64,000 nt of DNA, taken from NCBI GenBank assembly GCA_044347755.1, contig JBIKUE010000006.1:1-64000 (forward strand). The letters run 5' to 3'. This document shows, one piece after another, positions 18,167 through 28,352 of the stretch; the first letter of the stretch is position 1; every line of letters begins with the position of its first letter. Source of the DNA: M3007 sp044347755. GTDB lineage: Bacteria > Bacteroidota > Bacteroidia > Chitinophagales > Saprospiraceae. A model generated the notes under the pieces. The model ran no database searches. It was not told the origin of the DNA and was given only the letters and a program-made list of their open reading frames with translations. Both the position numbers and the translations under genes were made by a program.

Positions 18167-21100
18167 TTATTGCTTTGCAAAGGTTCCTTCCAGTCGGCCG
18201 GTGTCTGACTTTAATACCAGACGATACATGCCTGCAGGAAGGTTGGTTACATCCAGCTGGAAGTTTGCCCCGTTAGCTACCGTGTTCGACATGGCAAGTC
18301 TACCATCAGCAGCATAAACCTCTACATTGGCCTGGCCAATAGCTGAGCCGTTTTCTAACAAAGCAGTCACATTCAACCAGTTAGCCGTTGGGTTAGGCGA
18401 AAGTGTCAGCATGGCACTGCCGGCGCCCGGATCAATGACTGGTGTCTGACATTCAACCTTACCAAGTACAGCTTCATCACCACATTGATCAGGATGATCG
18501 TGGTCTACAACCGCAAATTCATAAACAGTGGTACCGTCGCCAGGGAATGGACCAAGAATGATTGGCTGAAGCGTATCGTACGGGAAGTTACCGTAGTTGT
18601 TGCCGTTGCCTAAGATATTGAAGCCGCCTGGACCTCCATTTTCATGCTGGAAGGTCAGTGCCACAAAGAACTGCCCGCAAAGACATGGAGTGCGAACCAC
18701 CACCAGATCGTATATGTTGCAATCATCATTGCCCAGACAGTCTGGAACCTGGAACGTTCGTTCAATACAACATGGCGGGTTGCCAGGCAAATTACCTAGC
18801 ATACAAATCTTGATTTGATCCGTATTGCCACCATCCCAAGGGAAATCCTGAATCAAAAGTGGCAACTGGTTCAGGTTGAATTGACCAAATAGCAGACCAT
18901 TTGCCCATACCTGGAATACATTGCTTGGCGGATTCACCACCTGGAAGTCAATTTTCACCTGATAAGTGCTGTCTGAAGTGCAATCATCCGTAAGTACAAC
19001 CAGGTCCAAAATATCGCAAGGCAATCCACCTCCACAATCTGGGCCAATGAAATCTAGAATTTTACAGCAGTTTGGATCATTTTGGATACAAATCTTGATG
19101 ATATCCACTGCCGGGCCATTGCCTGGGAAGTTTGGAATGACCAATGGCAGATTTGCCAGCGGGAAGGATCCAAGGAAAATATTATTTCCCCAAACCTGGA
19201 AGAACTGATTGGAAGGATTTACTACGTCAAAATCCAACTGTAAATCGTAACTGGTTGTTGCCGGGTTACAATTGCCTGGATCCAAAACCACATTGAAAAT
19301 TTCGCAGTTGCCTATCACATTACAGTCTGGGCCCTGGAAAATCAGTGTCTGGCAGCAGTCTGGGTGGTCGTTGATGCATACTTTAACAACATCCCCTACA
19401 TTTCCGTTGGAAGGAATATTAGGAATGGTGAATGGAAGCGTAGACAAAAGGTGCGTACCATAGAAGACGCCGTTTACCCACACTTCAAAGAAGTCGTTAC
19501 CAGGGTTATTTACCTCAAAATCAATGGTCAGCGGATAGGTACCTGTGTTTGGATTGCACTGCCCCGGATTTACTGTCAGATCAAAAATGTCGCATGGATC
19601 AGGTATCAGACAGCCCGGTACTTGCCAGTCAATTTCTGCGCAACAGGCTCCAGGACCTCCGGGGGCATTGGAAAAGCAGACTTTCAGGAAATCTGATTGG
19701 CCACCGTCCCAAGGGAAGAACTGGATTGCTAATGGCAGGGCGTTGACGTTGAATATGCCAAAGAACTGTCCATTCGCCCATAATCCGAAGGTGTTGCCTG
19801 GAGGGTTCACTACCTCAAAGTTTACCCAAAGCTGATAGGTGCTGTCACTGGTACAGTCTCCTATTTCTACTTCCAGGTTATTAATATCACAGTTGCTCTG
19901 GAAGCAATTCGGCGTTGGAAATTCAATGGTCTTGCAGCAACCCAGGGAGCCATTATTGCTAATCATACACACTTTTATCACATCATGGGTTCCATTACCA
20001 TCCCAGGGGAAGTTTGGTATGTACAAAGGCAATTGGTTCAGATTAAAATTCCCCAAAAATTGCCCGTTTGCCCAAAGCCCAAAAACGTTGCTTGGTGGGT
20101 TCTGCACCTGGAAGTTCACCCATACCTCATAGGTACTATCTGCAGGGTTGCAATTACCGGTATCTACACCTAAATCAAAGATTTCGCAGGGTAAATCACA
20201 GTTTGGTCCCTGAAAATCAACGGTTTTGCAACAGTCAGGGTGGTCATTGATGCAGATTTTGATCACATCAATAGCATTGCCATTGTTCGGGAAATTCTGT
20301 ATCACCACTGGCAAACCAGCTAGTGGAAACAGGCCGAGATATTGCCCGTTGCCCCATACTTCAAACAAGGCATTACCAGGATTCACAACCTCAAAATCAA
20401 GCGTCAAACTGTAGCTGTCATCATTTGGATTGCATGCTCCTGGTGTTACCACTACATCAAAAATAGCACAAGGCGCCGGATCACAGTTGGGCCCATTAAA
20501 CTCAATAGCTTTACAGCAGTCCGGACTTCCCTGAATGCAGATCTTGATTACATCGATCGCATTGCCATTGGATGGCATGTTTGGAAGGATCAAAGGCAAG
20601 TTGTTAAGCGCAAAAACGCCCAAATATTGTCCATTACCCCACACTTGGAAGGAGTCGCTGCCAGGATTATGAACCTGGAAGTTGAGCTTTAATTTATAGG
20701 TATTGGAAGCCGTGTCACAATCGCCTGGATCTACGGTAAGGTCAAAAATTTCGCATGGCAGATCACAATTGGGGCCTTGGAATTCGAGTGTCCGGCAGCA
20801 GTCCGGGTTGTTCTGAACACAAATTTTAATTACATCGATTGCATTGCCATTGGATGGGAAATTGAACAGGTTCAACGGCAAATCGCTCAAGGCAAACAAA
20901 CCCAGGTATTGGCCATTCCCCCATACTTCAAAGGAATCGCTGCCTGGATTTTGTACTTCAAAATCCAGATGCAACTGAAATACATTATCTGCCGGGTTAC
21001 AATCTCCCGGATCCAGTACCACATCATAAATTTCACAGTTACCATTACAGTTTGGTCCCTGGAATTCAATTGTTCTGCAGCAATCATCATCCCCTTTCAG

Positions 21101-22834
21101 GCATATCTTTAATACGTCTATGGCGTTGCCGTTGGAAGGAACATTCTGGAGGGTTAGTGGAAGCGCACTGAGCGGGAATACGCCCAGATATTGCCCATTG
21201 CCCCAAACCTCGAAAGAATCGCTGGTGGGATGCAAGACTTCAAAATCGAGGAAAAGATCATAAGTCCCATCCGTATTACAATCGCCCGGATCAAACTGCA
21301 GGTCTACAATTTTGCATAGCAGCAGACAAGCTGGCACATTAAATTGCTTGATCCGGCAGCACCCTGGTGCTCCAGGCATGGCATTGGAATCGAGGATGCA
21401 AATTTGAATAAAATCGCCCGACTGCCCATTCCAGGGAACCTCAAGCATGAGCGGTAATGCCGTTAACGGGAAGGTGTCAATCAGCTGATTGTGAATGGAA
21501 ATGGTGAAAAGGCCATCACCAGGATTCGTTCCATTAAAGTTTACCGTGATTTTGTAAGTACTGTCAGAGGTACAGGCACCGGTTTGCAGGTTGATGGTGG
21601 TTATCTCACATGGGCCATACGGCAAGCAACCCGGATTGAGCAACTGGAGCTCTTTACAACAGCCAGGAAGATTGCCTGTACAAACTTTTATATGACTGAA
21701 AATCAATCCATTCCAGGGGAAACTATCAATGGCCATCGGCAACTGATCCATACCGAACTGTCCCCAGTAAGTGCCATTCAACCAAAGATCAAAGGAATCT
21801 ACAGAACTCGGATCGTTCACTGTGAAATTTAAAACAGCTTTGAAAGTACTGTCTGTTGGGCAGCCGTTTGGCTTGATAACCAGGTCATTGATGCCACAAG
21901 GAGGGGCAAACAAACAGGAAGGTACCTGATACTCAATGGTTTTACAACAAACAACATTGATCTGGGAGACACATACTTTAATCTCGTCCTGATTGCCGCC
22001 ATTCCAATGCACTTCTTGTGTGAGAGGCAGTTGATTCAGGCCAAACAAACCCAGTAATTGTCCATTACTCCAAACGATAAATGAATCAGCTGCCGCCGCG
22101 CCCAGTACCTCAAAGTTAAGGGTGATCTTATAGGTGCTGTCAGAGGTGCAATCGCCGGTTTGAACAGAAAGGTCTACAATAGCACAACCGCCATTGGCAC
22201 AAGGAGGAGCGGGAAAATCCAGTATTTTGCAGCAATCGGGTTGATTGCTGATACACACTTTAATTACGTCGAAAGGATTGCCGCTTGCCGGAAAAGCAGG
22301 AAGGTTAAGCGGCAGCGCAGCAAGTGGAAATACTCCCAGAGAAACACCGTTGCCAGTAAAGACTTCAAAAGTTGAATTGATTGGAACGCCTGAAGCCTGG
22401 AAGTTGATCAAAAGCGAGTACGTCAGTCCCAAAGGATCACAATCCCCCGGAACTACCATCAGGTTCTCAATATTACAAATTCCCTGATTGTTACATGGAG
22501 GTACATTAATGACCACCTCATCCCCGCAATCAAGGAAAACGGCATCCCGGACTACAAATTCCAGTTGTGTGGGATTGTTGGGATTGCCGTTGAAGGGGCC
22601 CAAAACCACGGGTAACTGGTTGTAGGTGAATAGCCCGAAGTTGTTTCCATTCCCAGCTACCCAGAATTGATTGCTGGTGGCAGAGAATTCAAAATCGAGG
22701 GAAATAAAAAAGGTACAGTTGACGGGATTGACCTGTACCACCGTAGCAGTCAGATCAGAGATTTGGCAGTTCTGCGCCGCGACGGGAACGCTAAACGCGA
22801 GCAGAAGCATCGGTAATAGGGATGCTAAACGCAT
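18167..22834 (-). CDS. Giant secreted protein with about 15 cysteine-rich repeats and T9SS sorting domain
   Basis: Probably a surface or extracellular adhesin or matrix protein; the repeat family is not one I recognise. After a signal peptide (1-20, cut at VAAQ) come about 15 units of 90-97 residues. A typical unit starts CEIFDL-V--GDCN, continues with Y-L-LDFEV-NP, then WGNGQYLG-F-L--LPL, then NGNAIDVIKIC, then PDCCK--EFQGPNC, giving six cysteines per unit including a CC pair. The first and last units are a distinct variant sharing AGNGNN-(F/Y)G--(T/P)Y and CGDE, as if capping the array. The C-terminus (from LSPNPTANW) is a T9SS type A sorting domain. The gene has its own terminator. Confidence 0.88.
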   Translation of the reverse strand: MRLASLLPMLLLAFSVPVAAQNCQISDLTATVVQVNPVNCTFFISLDFEFSATSNQFWVAGNGNNFGLFTYNQLPVVLGPFNGNPNNPTQLEFVVRDAVFLDCGDEVVINVPPCNNQGICNIENLMVVPGDCDPLGLTYSLLINFQASGVPINSTFEVFTGNGVSLGVFPLAALPLNLPAFPASGNPFDVIKVCISNQPDCCKILDFPAPPCANGGCAIVDLSVQTGDCTSDSTYKITLNFEVLGAAAADSFIVWSNGQLLGLFGLNQLPLTQEVHWNGGNQDEIKVCVSQINVVCCKTIEYQVPSCLFAPPCGINDLVIKPNGCPTDSTFKAVLNFTVNDPSSVDSFDLWLNGTYWGQFGMDQLPMAIDSFPWNGLIFSHIKVCTGNLPGCCKELQLLNPGCLPYGPCEITTINLQTGACTSDSTYKITVNFNGTNPGDGLFTISIHNQLIDTFPLTALPLMLEVPWNGQSGDFIQICILDSNAMPGAPGCCRIKQFNVPACLLLCKIVDLQFDPGDCNTDGTYDLFLDFEVLHPTSDSFEVWGNGQYLGVFPLSALPLTLQNVPSNGNAIDVLKICLKGDDDCCRTIEFQGPNCNGNCEIYDVVLDPGDCNPADNVFQLHLDFEVQNPGSDSFEVWGNGQYLGLFALSDLPLNLFNFPSNGNAIDVIKICVQNNPDCCRTLEFQGPNCDLPCEIFDLTVDPGDCDTASNTYKLKLNFQVHNPGSDSFQVWGNGQYLGVFALNNLPLILPNMPSNGNAIDVIKICIQGSPDCCKAIEFNGPNCDPAPCAIFDVVVTPGACNPNDDSYSLTLDFEVVNPGNALFEVWGNGQYLGLFPLAGLPVVIQNFPNNGNAIDVIKICINDHPDCCKTVDFQGPNCDLPCEIFDLGVDTGNCNPADSTYEVWVNFQVQNPPSNVFGLWANGQFLGNFNLNQLPLYIPNFPWDGNGTHDVIKVCMISNNGSLGCCKTIEFPTPNCFQSNCDINNLEVEIGDCTSDSTYQLWVNFEVVNPPGNTFGLWANGQFFGIFNVNALPLAIQFFPWDGGQSDFLKVCFSNAPGGPGACCAEIDWQVPGCLIPDPCDIFDLTVNPGQCNPNTGTYPLTIDFEVNNPGNDFFEVWVNGVFYGTHLLSTLPFTIPNIPSNGNVGDVVKVCINDHPDCCQTLIFQGPDCNVIGNCEIFNVVLDPGNCNPATTSYDLQLDFDVVNPSNQFFQVWGNNIFLGSFPLANLPLVIPNFPGNGPAVDIIKICIQNDPNCCKILDFIGPDCGGGLPCDILDLVVLTDDCTSDSTYQVKIDFQVVNPPSNVFQVWANGLLFGQFNLNQLPLLIQDFPWDGGNTDQIKICMLGNLPGNPPCCIERTFQVPDCLGNDDCNIYDLVVVRTPCLCGQFFVALTFQHENGGPGGFNILGNGNNYGNFPYDTLQPIILGPFPGDGTTVYEFAVVDHDHPDQCGDEAVLGKVECQTPVIDPGAGSAMLTLSPNPTANWLNVTALLENGSAIGQANVEVYAADGRLAMSNTVANGANFQLDVTNLPAGMYRLVLKSDTGRLEGTFAKQ
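18400..22770 (-). repeat. In-gene array of about 15 diverged ~285-bp repeats
   Basis: The DNA encoding the cysteine-rich units. Neighbouring units 6-9 are the most alike (each has WGNGQYLG and NGNAIDV), which suggests expansion from the middle of the array. Limits are approximate. Confidence 0.8.
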
Positions 22835-23062
22835 GGAGTAAATGAGTTTGGTGAATAAAAAAACATGAAATCAGTAGTCGCCATCCAAGATTTATGGGGG
22901 CGCTGCAAGGATTAAAAGGAGGAAATCGGTACAGACCGGAAGCCTTGGGAAAAATGAGGACTGGATGTCAGCCAGAAAATCATCATTTCAGCAAACCGGG
23001 ATTGGTGAGTAGCTTTTGCGAGGTCAAGTTACAACACAACGGCCAATCGCTTCCTGAATAAT
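22835..23062. other. Spacer upstream of the repeat-protein gene
   Basis: About 230 bp with no open frame and no consensus promoter that I can see. It should contain the promoter of the 1555-residue gene, but no TAnnTTTG was found on the minus strand. Confidence 0.4.
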
Positions 23063-23097
23063 ACAAAAATCGGGCACAAAATGTGTCGGATTTTTGT
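23063..23097 (-). terminator. prfC terminator
   Basis: Arms 23063-23078 and 23082-23097 pair with one mismatch and one wobble; the 3' arm on the minus strand contains T5. It lies 55 nt after the prfC stop. Confidence 0.7.
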
Positions 23098-23152
23098 CAT
23101 TCAGGCGAATTACAGGAAAAAAAGCCCCTAATCCAGACTTATGGAGCCTTAT

Positions 23153-24736
23153 TTATCCTTCGGAAGTAAAAGAAAATTTAATTTTCGGGAAGTTTTCTTG
23201 TGCAGTCTGCAGGATCCAGGCAGTCTCTGCCAGAAATACCGTTTCGCCATCACTATCCTTGGCAATATCTCTTTTCCGACGATCCAGAAACTCTGTCATG
23301 GCCTTAGGATCCTCAGCACTAACCCAGCAGGCCTTAAATAAATTCACCGGCTCATACCGGCACTTGGCATTGTACTCACTCTCCAGACGGTGCTGAATTA
23401 CTTCAAACTGAAGTTGCCCAACCGTTCCAATGATCCGCCTGCCATCGCTCTGACGGGTAAACATCTGGGCCACACCTTCATCCATCAACTGATCCAAACC
23501 TTTGGCAAATTGTTTGGCCTTGAGCGGATCTGCGTTTTCCACATATCGGAACAATTCAGGAGAGAAGGAGGGAATGCCTTTGAAATGTAACAATTCGCCC
23601 TCCGTCAACGTGTCGCCAATCTTGAAATTACCGGAATCATACAAGCCCACCACATCTCCCGGATACGCCTCCTCCAACAGGGTTTTCTTGGAGGCCATGA
23701 ACATGGTGGGGTTGGGGAATTTTAAATCGCGCTCCAGACGAATATGCCGGTAATTCTTGTTGCGCTCGAATTTGCCAGAGCAAATCCGCAAAAACGCAAT
23801 GCGGTCGCGGTGCTTGGGATCCATGTTCGCAAAAATCTTGAACACAAACCCCGTCATTTTCTCCTCCTCGGGCTTTACCAGCCGCTCCTCCGTGAAACGC
23901 GAACGCGGAGTAGGAGCAATCTCTACAAAACAATCCAGCAGCTCCTTTACCCCGAAGTTGTTGACCGCCGAACCGAAAAAGATCGGGCAAACTTTTCCCT
24001 CCAGATAATCTTGTTTATTAAAGGCAGGATAGACCGTCTCCAATACCTCTATATCATTGCGCAGCTCTTTGGCTGCGCTTTCCCCAATGTGTTTTTCCAG
24101 GTCGGGATGACTCAAATCTTCAAACACAATAATATCCTCATCCTCCTGCTTGCTGTGCGGATTGAACAGCACCAGCTTTTTTTCATACATATTATATACC
24201 CCCTTGAATCGCTGCCCCATGCCAATGGGCCAGGATAGCGGACACAACTTTACATCCAGTTTCTGCTCTATCTCGTCCAGCAAGTCAAAGCCATCCTTGC
24301 CCTCGCGGTCCAGCTTGTTCACAAAAAAGATCATCGGTGTATCCCGCATTCGACACACCTTGGTTAGCTTCTCTGTCTGCTTTTCTACCCCATTTGCCAC
24401 ATCCACTACCACAATGGCAGAGTCAACAGCAGTGAGCGTACGATAGGTGTCTTCCGCAAAATCTTCGTGGCCCGGTGTGTCCAAAATGTTGATTTGCAAA
24501 TCCCGGTACTCAAATCCCATTACCGAGGTGCTCACCGAGATACCGCGTTGCCGCTCAATTTCCATGAAGTCGGAAACAGTGCTTTTTTTTATTTTGTTGC
24601 TTTTTACAGCACCTGCCGTCTGAATGGCGCCGCCAAACAGCAAGAGCTTTTCCGTGAGGGTGGTTTTACCTGCATCCGGGTGGGCTACAATTGCAAAGGT
24701 GCGGCGGCGACTAAGTTCGGAAAGAAAGTTGGACAT
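23153..24736 (-). CDS. prfC: Peptide chain release factor 3 (RF3)
   Basis: Ribosome-bound GTPase that recycles RF1/RF2 after termination. The G motifs are clear: G1 AHPDAGKT (18-25), G2 RGIS (64-67), G3 DTPGH (86-90) and G4 NKLD (140-143). The family-specific insertion SVMGFEYRDLQINILDTPG distinguishes RF3 from EF-G. Length 527 is typical. It is transcribed alone and divergent from the PorP/SprF gene. Confidence 0.97.
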   Translation of the reverse strand: MSNFLSELSRRRTFAIVAHPDAGKTTLTEKLLLFGGAIQTAGAVKSNKIKKSTVSDFMEIERQRGISVSTSVMGFEYRDLQINILDTPGHEDFAEDTYRTLTAVDSAIVVVDVANGVEKQTEKLTKVCRMRDTPMIFFVNKLDREGKDGFDLLDEIEQKLDVKLCPLSWPIGMGQRFKGVYNMYEKKLVLFNPHSKQEDEDIIVFEDLSHPDLEKHIGESAAKELRNDIEVLETVYPAFNKQDYLEGKVCPIFFGSAVNNFGVKELLDCFVEIAPTPRSRFTEERLVKPEEEKMTGFVFKIFANMDPKHRDRIAFLRICSGKFERNKNYRHIRLERDLKFPNPTMFMASKKTLLEEAYPGDVVGLYDSGNFKIGDTLTEGELLHFKGIPSFSPELFRYVENADPLKAKQFAKGLDQLMDEGVAQMFTRQSDGRRIIGTVGQLQFEVIQHRLESEYNAKCRYEPVNLFKACWVSAEDPKAMTEFLDRRKRDIAKDSDGETVFLAETAWILQTAQENFPKIKFSFTSEG

Positions 24737-24783
24737 GTTGTTATGCAGTAGAGGCCGGTTGTACTCCGGTCATTTTCGGGCCG

Positions 24784-24791
24784 CAAAAGTA
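24784..24791 (-). promoter_or_regulatory. Candidate -7 box for prfC
   Basis: TACTTTTG on the minus strand, 47 nt upstream of the prfC ATG. No -33 element at standard spacing. Confidence 0.4.
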
Positions 24792-24971
24792 GGAAGTATA
24801 CCTGGTTTTTATCGGAAAGCTTGAAACATCTCTTTTGACCAGCTTTTTTCCGAACTTTGTGCCACAAGTCTTGCCGGCAGTATTGTTTGGCAGGTATTTG
24901 GCTGTAATTGGAGTTATTCCTCCAGACAGAATATCATCCAGCCGCATAACGGCAACCAGAAACTGATTTAC

Positions 24972-25949
24972 ATGAGGCATTTATACCTCTTTTATTGCGT
25001 ATTTATTGCTCAATTCCTTTCAGCTCAGCAGGATCCAACCCTGACGAGTTATCATTTTAATGCGCTGATTTTCAATCCCGCCTATGCCGGCAGCCACGAG
25101 CACTTAACCTTCAATCTTACACACCGCCACCAATGGCTCGGGTTTGAAGATGCTCCTGTTACACAGGTGCTTAGCGGACATATGCCGCTTAAAAATGAGA
25201 AGCTAGGGGTCGGATTTACTCTCATGAACGACCAAATTGGTCCGGGAGGTGTTACGGATCTGGCAGGTACCTATGCCTATCGTACCAAAATCGGTACAAA
25301 CAACGCGTACACCCTGTCTCTGGGCCTTCAGGCAAGTGTGGCTAATTGGAGAAGTCGTTTAAGTACTGTTTCCGTACAGGATGTGGATGATGCCTCTTTC
25401 TCCGAAAATATATCCAGGTGGCTGCCTAATTTTGGTGCCGGCGCCTATTTATATGGTAAAAAGTTTTACGCTGGATTTGGTATTCCACGACTGCTTGAAT
25501 ATGACCTGAGCAGCACCACAGGCAACGAGGGCCAAATCCAGGCTAAAAACCTGCGCCACTGGTATCTCGCCGCCGGCGCTGCCCTGCCGCTGCAGGGCCA
25601 ACAACTGGTCTTTCGTCCCAACCTGCTGCTGCAACATGCCGGGCTCCTGAGCTCAAACGGCCCGCTTCGCTCCGGAGCGCCTGCATCCCTGAACCTGGGC
25701 GCTTCCTTTCTTTTCCGGCAAATTTTTTGGGCCGGGGCTAACTACCGCACCGCATTGGCCCGAAATTCATCGCACGACTCCGCCAATATATGGGTGTCCT
25801 GGTCCTTGAGAAATGGCCTGCGTTTCGGGGCTGCCTACGATATCACGCTGAGCAAACTGCGCACCGCCAGCAGTAACTCTTTCGAGATCATGCTGGGGTA
25901 CGAATTCGACGTAAAAGTGAAACAAGTGGTCTCCCCCAGGTATTTTTAA
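24972..25949 (+). CDS. PorP/SprF family type IX secretion membrane protein
   Basis: Outer-membrane beta-barrel-like protein of the PorP/SprF family, needed for T9SS secretion or gliding adhesin export; many paralogues exist per genome. A signal peptide (1-18, cut at LSAQQ) is followed by the family hallmark QDPTLTSYHFNALIFNPAYAGS (split: the first part ends at residue 30) and the HRHQWLGFEDAP block at 51-62. Then come repeated LGVGF-type strands. It ends in an aromatic residue, as barrels do. The next gene, 14 nt downstream, encodes a PD40-OmpA protein. This PorP-PorE-like pairing is common in Bacteroidota and suggests a peptidoglycan-anchored complex. Confidence 0.93.
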   Translation: MRHLYLFYCVFIAQFLSAQQDPTLTSYHFNALIFNPAYAGSHEHLTFNLTHRHQWLGFEDAPVTQVLSGHMPLKNEKLGVGFTLMNDQIGPGGVTDLAGTYAYRTKIGTNNAYTLSLGLQASVANWRSRLSTVSVQDVDDASFSENISRWLPNFGAGAYLYGKKFYAGFGIPRLLEYDLSSTTGNEGQIQAKNLRHWYLAAGAALPLQGQQLVFRPNLLLQHAGLLSSNGPLRSGAPASLNLGASFLFRQIFWAGANYRTALARNSSHDSANIWVSWSLRNGLRFGAAYDITLSKLRTASSNSFEIMLGYEFDVKVKQVVSPRYF

Positions 25950-25963
25950 TCACTTTCCAACCA

Positions 25964-28351
25964 ATGAAAAAAACGCTGATATGTTTGTTGCTGCTGCTTC
26001 CATTGGGCATGTGTGCGCAATCACAGCTCATGCGCCGGGCTTTGCAGGCCATGGACCAACTGGATTACCAAAGCGCCATTGAACAATTCTTGCTGGTGCT
26101 CGAAAAAGAAGACAACGCAGACGCCAAAGTGAACCTGGCCGAATGTTACCGCAAGATCAACAATACCGAAAAAGCCGAATACTGGTATGGCCAGTTGGTG
26201 CGCATGCCTTACCCAAAATCGGTGTACAAACTGTACTATGGCATGATGCTGCAGGCCAACGGGAAATGTGAACAAGCCCGCAGCTGGTTTCAGCAATACG
26301 CCACTGAAGTCCCGGACGATGCACGCGGCAAACACCTGACCGCTGCCTGTGAGCGCGAGACGGAGCTGCGTAACAAGAATCTGGAAGTGTACCAGGTCTT
26401 TCCGCTGCCCATTAACACGAACTACGACGATTTTGGCCCCAGTATCATAGACAACCAACTGGTGTTCGCCAGCGATCGCGATCTGGGGGGCGCCGTAAAA
26501 CGCACTTCCGTCTGGACGGGAAATCCATTTTCAGATCTCTACGCCGCCCCCCTGAAACCCGATCAGCCCGGCACACTGGCGGCCGCCTCGGCCGAAGGAT
26601 TCTCTTCAGAAATCAATACCGGTTTTAACGAAGCCGCCGCCTGCATGTCGCCCGACGGGCAAATGCTGTTTTTTACCCGCAATAACTACCTCGAAGGCAA
26701 TACCAGCCGCAGCGACGAGGGCCTGGTAAAACTCAATCTGTTCAGCGCCCGACACAACGCCCAGGGCGGCTGGTCAGACATCGAACGCCTGCCCTTCAAT
26801 ACGCCCGAGTACAACACCGCCCACCCCTGTATGAGTCTGGATGGCAAACGACTCTATTTCAGCAGCAACCGACCGGGTGGATTCGGTGGTATGGATATTT
26901 ATTACAGCGAATGGAACAACGGCGCCTGGGGAACCATGCTGAATCTCGGCCCCACCGTCAATACCGAAGGGAACGAAATCTTCCCTTTTACGGACGGCAA
27001 CGGCCGACTCTATTTCAGCAGCAATGGTCATCTCGGACTGGGCGGACTTGACCTGTATTACTGCACCCCCAAAGGAGAAGGCGACTGGAATGTGCCAGTG
27101 AACCTCGGCGCACCGCTCAACTCCAGCCGTGACGACTTCGGTATTTGGTTTGGCGGCGACCACACCTGGGGCTTTTTCTCCTCCAACCGCGAAGGCGGCG
27201 CCGGTGGCGACGATATCTACGCCTTCAGTCGTCATGCCGCTACCCTGGAGGTCTATGTGTTTGATAGCCAAACCAATAAGCCCGTCAGCGGCGCTAATGT
27301 GCTGAATTCTTTTACAGGCTTCAGTATCATCACCAGTGCCGACGGTATTGCCGCCTTCGATATGCGTCAGGAAGAATGCGCCGATTTCTCTACGGCCAAA
27401 AAAGGCTACGACATGGCTCTGGCCAATGGCTGTGCCGCCCGGGAAAACGGACAAACCACCCGGCTGGAAATTGGATTGAACAAAACCAGCAGCTTCAGCG
27501 TGCAGGGGATGGTGTTCGACATGCGCGATGGTTTTCCAGCGCTTGGCGCCCGTGTAACGCTGAGCAATGACTGCGGTAAAGCCGCCCCGCAACCGCTGCT
27601 GACAGGGCCCGACGGACGTTTTAAATTCAGGCTGGATAAAAACTGCTGCTATACCATTAAAGCAGAATCCGACGGCTTCATAACCGCCGTAGCAGAGGGT
27701 ATCTGTACTAAAAGTCAAACCCTGAATGCTGTTCAGCGCGTAAACCTCAACCTCGAGCCTTACCGCGACCGCGAAGGCTTCATTGTGGACATTCCGGAGC
27801 GCGGCAGCCAGGTGGCTGGGCCCCGGTACAACCTCCAGACCGGCTTGTATGAAACCCCCGACGGCTACCCGGCTACCCTGGATCTGGGCGATGGGATTAC
27901 CGTGAAGGACGGCGTATTATACGACAATGGTGCGCCAAGCAAACCCAGGGAAAGCGATTGGGCGCGCAGTGGGGACGGCTTTTTGGTGAATTTGTACTAC
28001 GATCTCAACGACGTACACCCCAATGAAGCCTCCATGTCGGAGCTACATAAATTGCTCAAAACCCTGGTGCAAAACCCGGAAATGGCTGTAGAAATTGCCT
28101 CACATACCGATGCCCGCGGCTCGGACGATTACAACCTCCTGCTCTCCCAGCAACGTGCAGAATCGGTAGTCAACTGGTTGGTGGCGCAAGGCATTTCCCG
28201 TAGTCGACTCACCCCGCAGGGATATGGCGAAACCCGCCTGGTCAATGATTGTGGCAACGGGATGGACTGTACAGAGGAAGAGCACCAACTGAATCGTCGC
28301 ACAGAGTTCAGGATAAAGCTCAAACAAGGGGAAAAAGCACCTAAAAGATAG
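25964..28351 (+). CDS. PorE-like lipoprotein-type protein: TPR, PD40 beta-propeller, CarboxypepD-reg, OmpA
   Basis: Probably anchors a T9SS-associated complex to peptidoglycan. Order: signal peptide ending MCAQ (about 1-18); TPR-like helices (about 20-130); PD40/WD40-like propeller blades (about 150-425) seen as repeated LYFSSNRPGGFGGMDIYYS-type strings; two carboxypeptidase-regulatory/CnaB-like domains (about 428-610); and an OmpA domain (about 670-790) with the NLYYDLNDV start and EIASHTDARGSDDYNLLLSQ. The stop is followed 2 nt later by the convergent next gene. Codons are visibly richer in G and C (GCC, GGC, CTG) than most neighbours, suggesting either different expression or a different history for this pair. 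Confidence 0.9.
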   Translation: MKKTLICLLLLLPLGMCAQSQLMRRALQAMDQLDYQSAIEQFLLVLEKEDNADAKVNLAECYRKINNTEKAEYWYGQLVRMPYPKSVYKLYYGMMLQANGKCEQARSWFQQYATEVPDDARGKHLTAACERETELRNKNLEVYQVFPLPINTNYDDFGPSIIDNQLVFASDRDLGGAVKRTSVWTGNPFSDLYAAPLKPDQPGTLAAASAEGFSSEINTGFNEAAACMSPDGQMLFFTRNNYLEGNTSRSDEGLVKLNLFSARHNAQGGWSDIERLPFNTPEYNTAHPCMSLDGKRLYFSSNRPGGFGGMDIYYSEWNNGAWGTMLNLGPTVNTEGNEIFPFTDGNGRLYFSSNGHLGLGGLDLYYCTPKGEGDWNVPVNLGAPLNSSRDDFGIWFGGDHTWGFFSSNREGGAGGDDIYAFSRHAATLEVYVFDSQTNKPVSGANVLNSFTGFSIITSADGIAAFDMRQEECADFSTAKKGYDMALANGCAARENGQTTRLEIGLNKTSSFSVQGMVFDMRDGFPALGARVTLSNDCGKAAPQPLLTGPDGRFKFRLDKNCCYTIKAESDGFITAVAEGICTKSQTLNAVQRVNLNLEPYRDREGFIVDIPERGSQVAGPRYNLQTGLYETPDGYPATLDLGDGITVKDGVLYDNGAPSKPRESDWARSGDGFLVNLYYDLNDVHPNEASMSELHKLLKTLVQNPEMAVEIASHTDARGSDDYNLLLSQQRAESVVNWLVAQGISRSRLTPQGYGETRLVNDCGNGMDCTEEEHQLNRRTEFRIKLKQGEKAPKR

Positions 28352-28352
28352 G

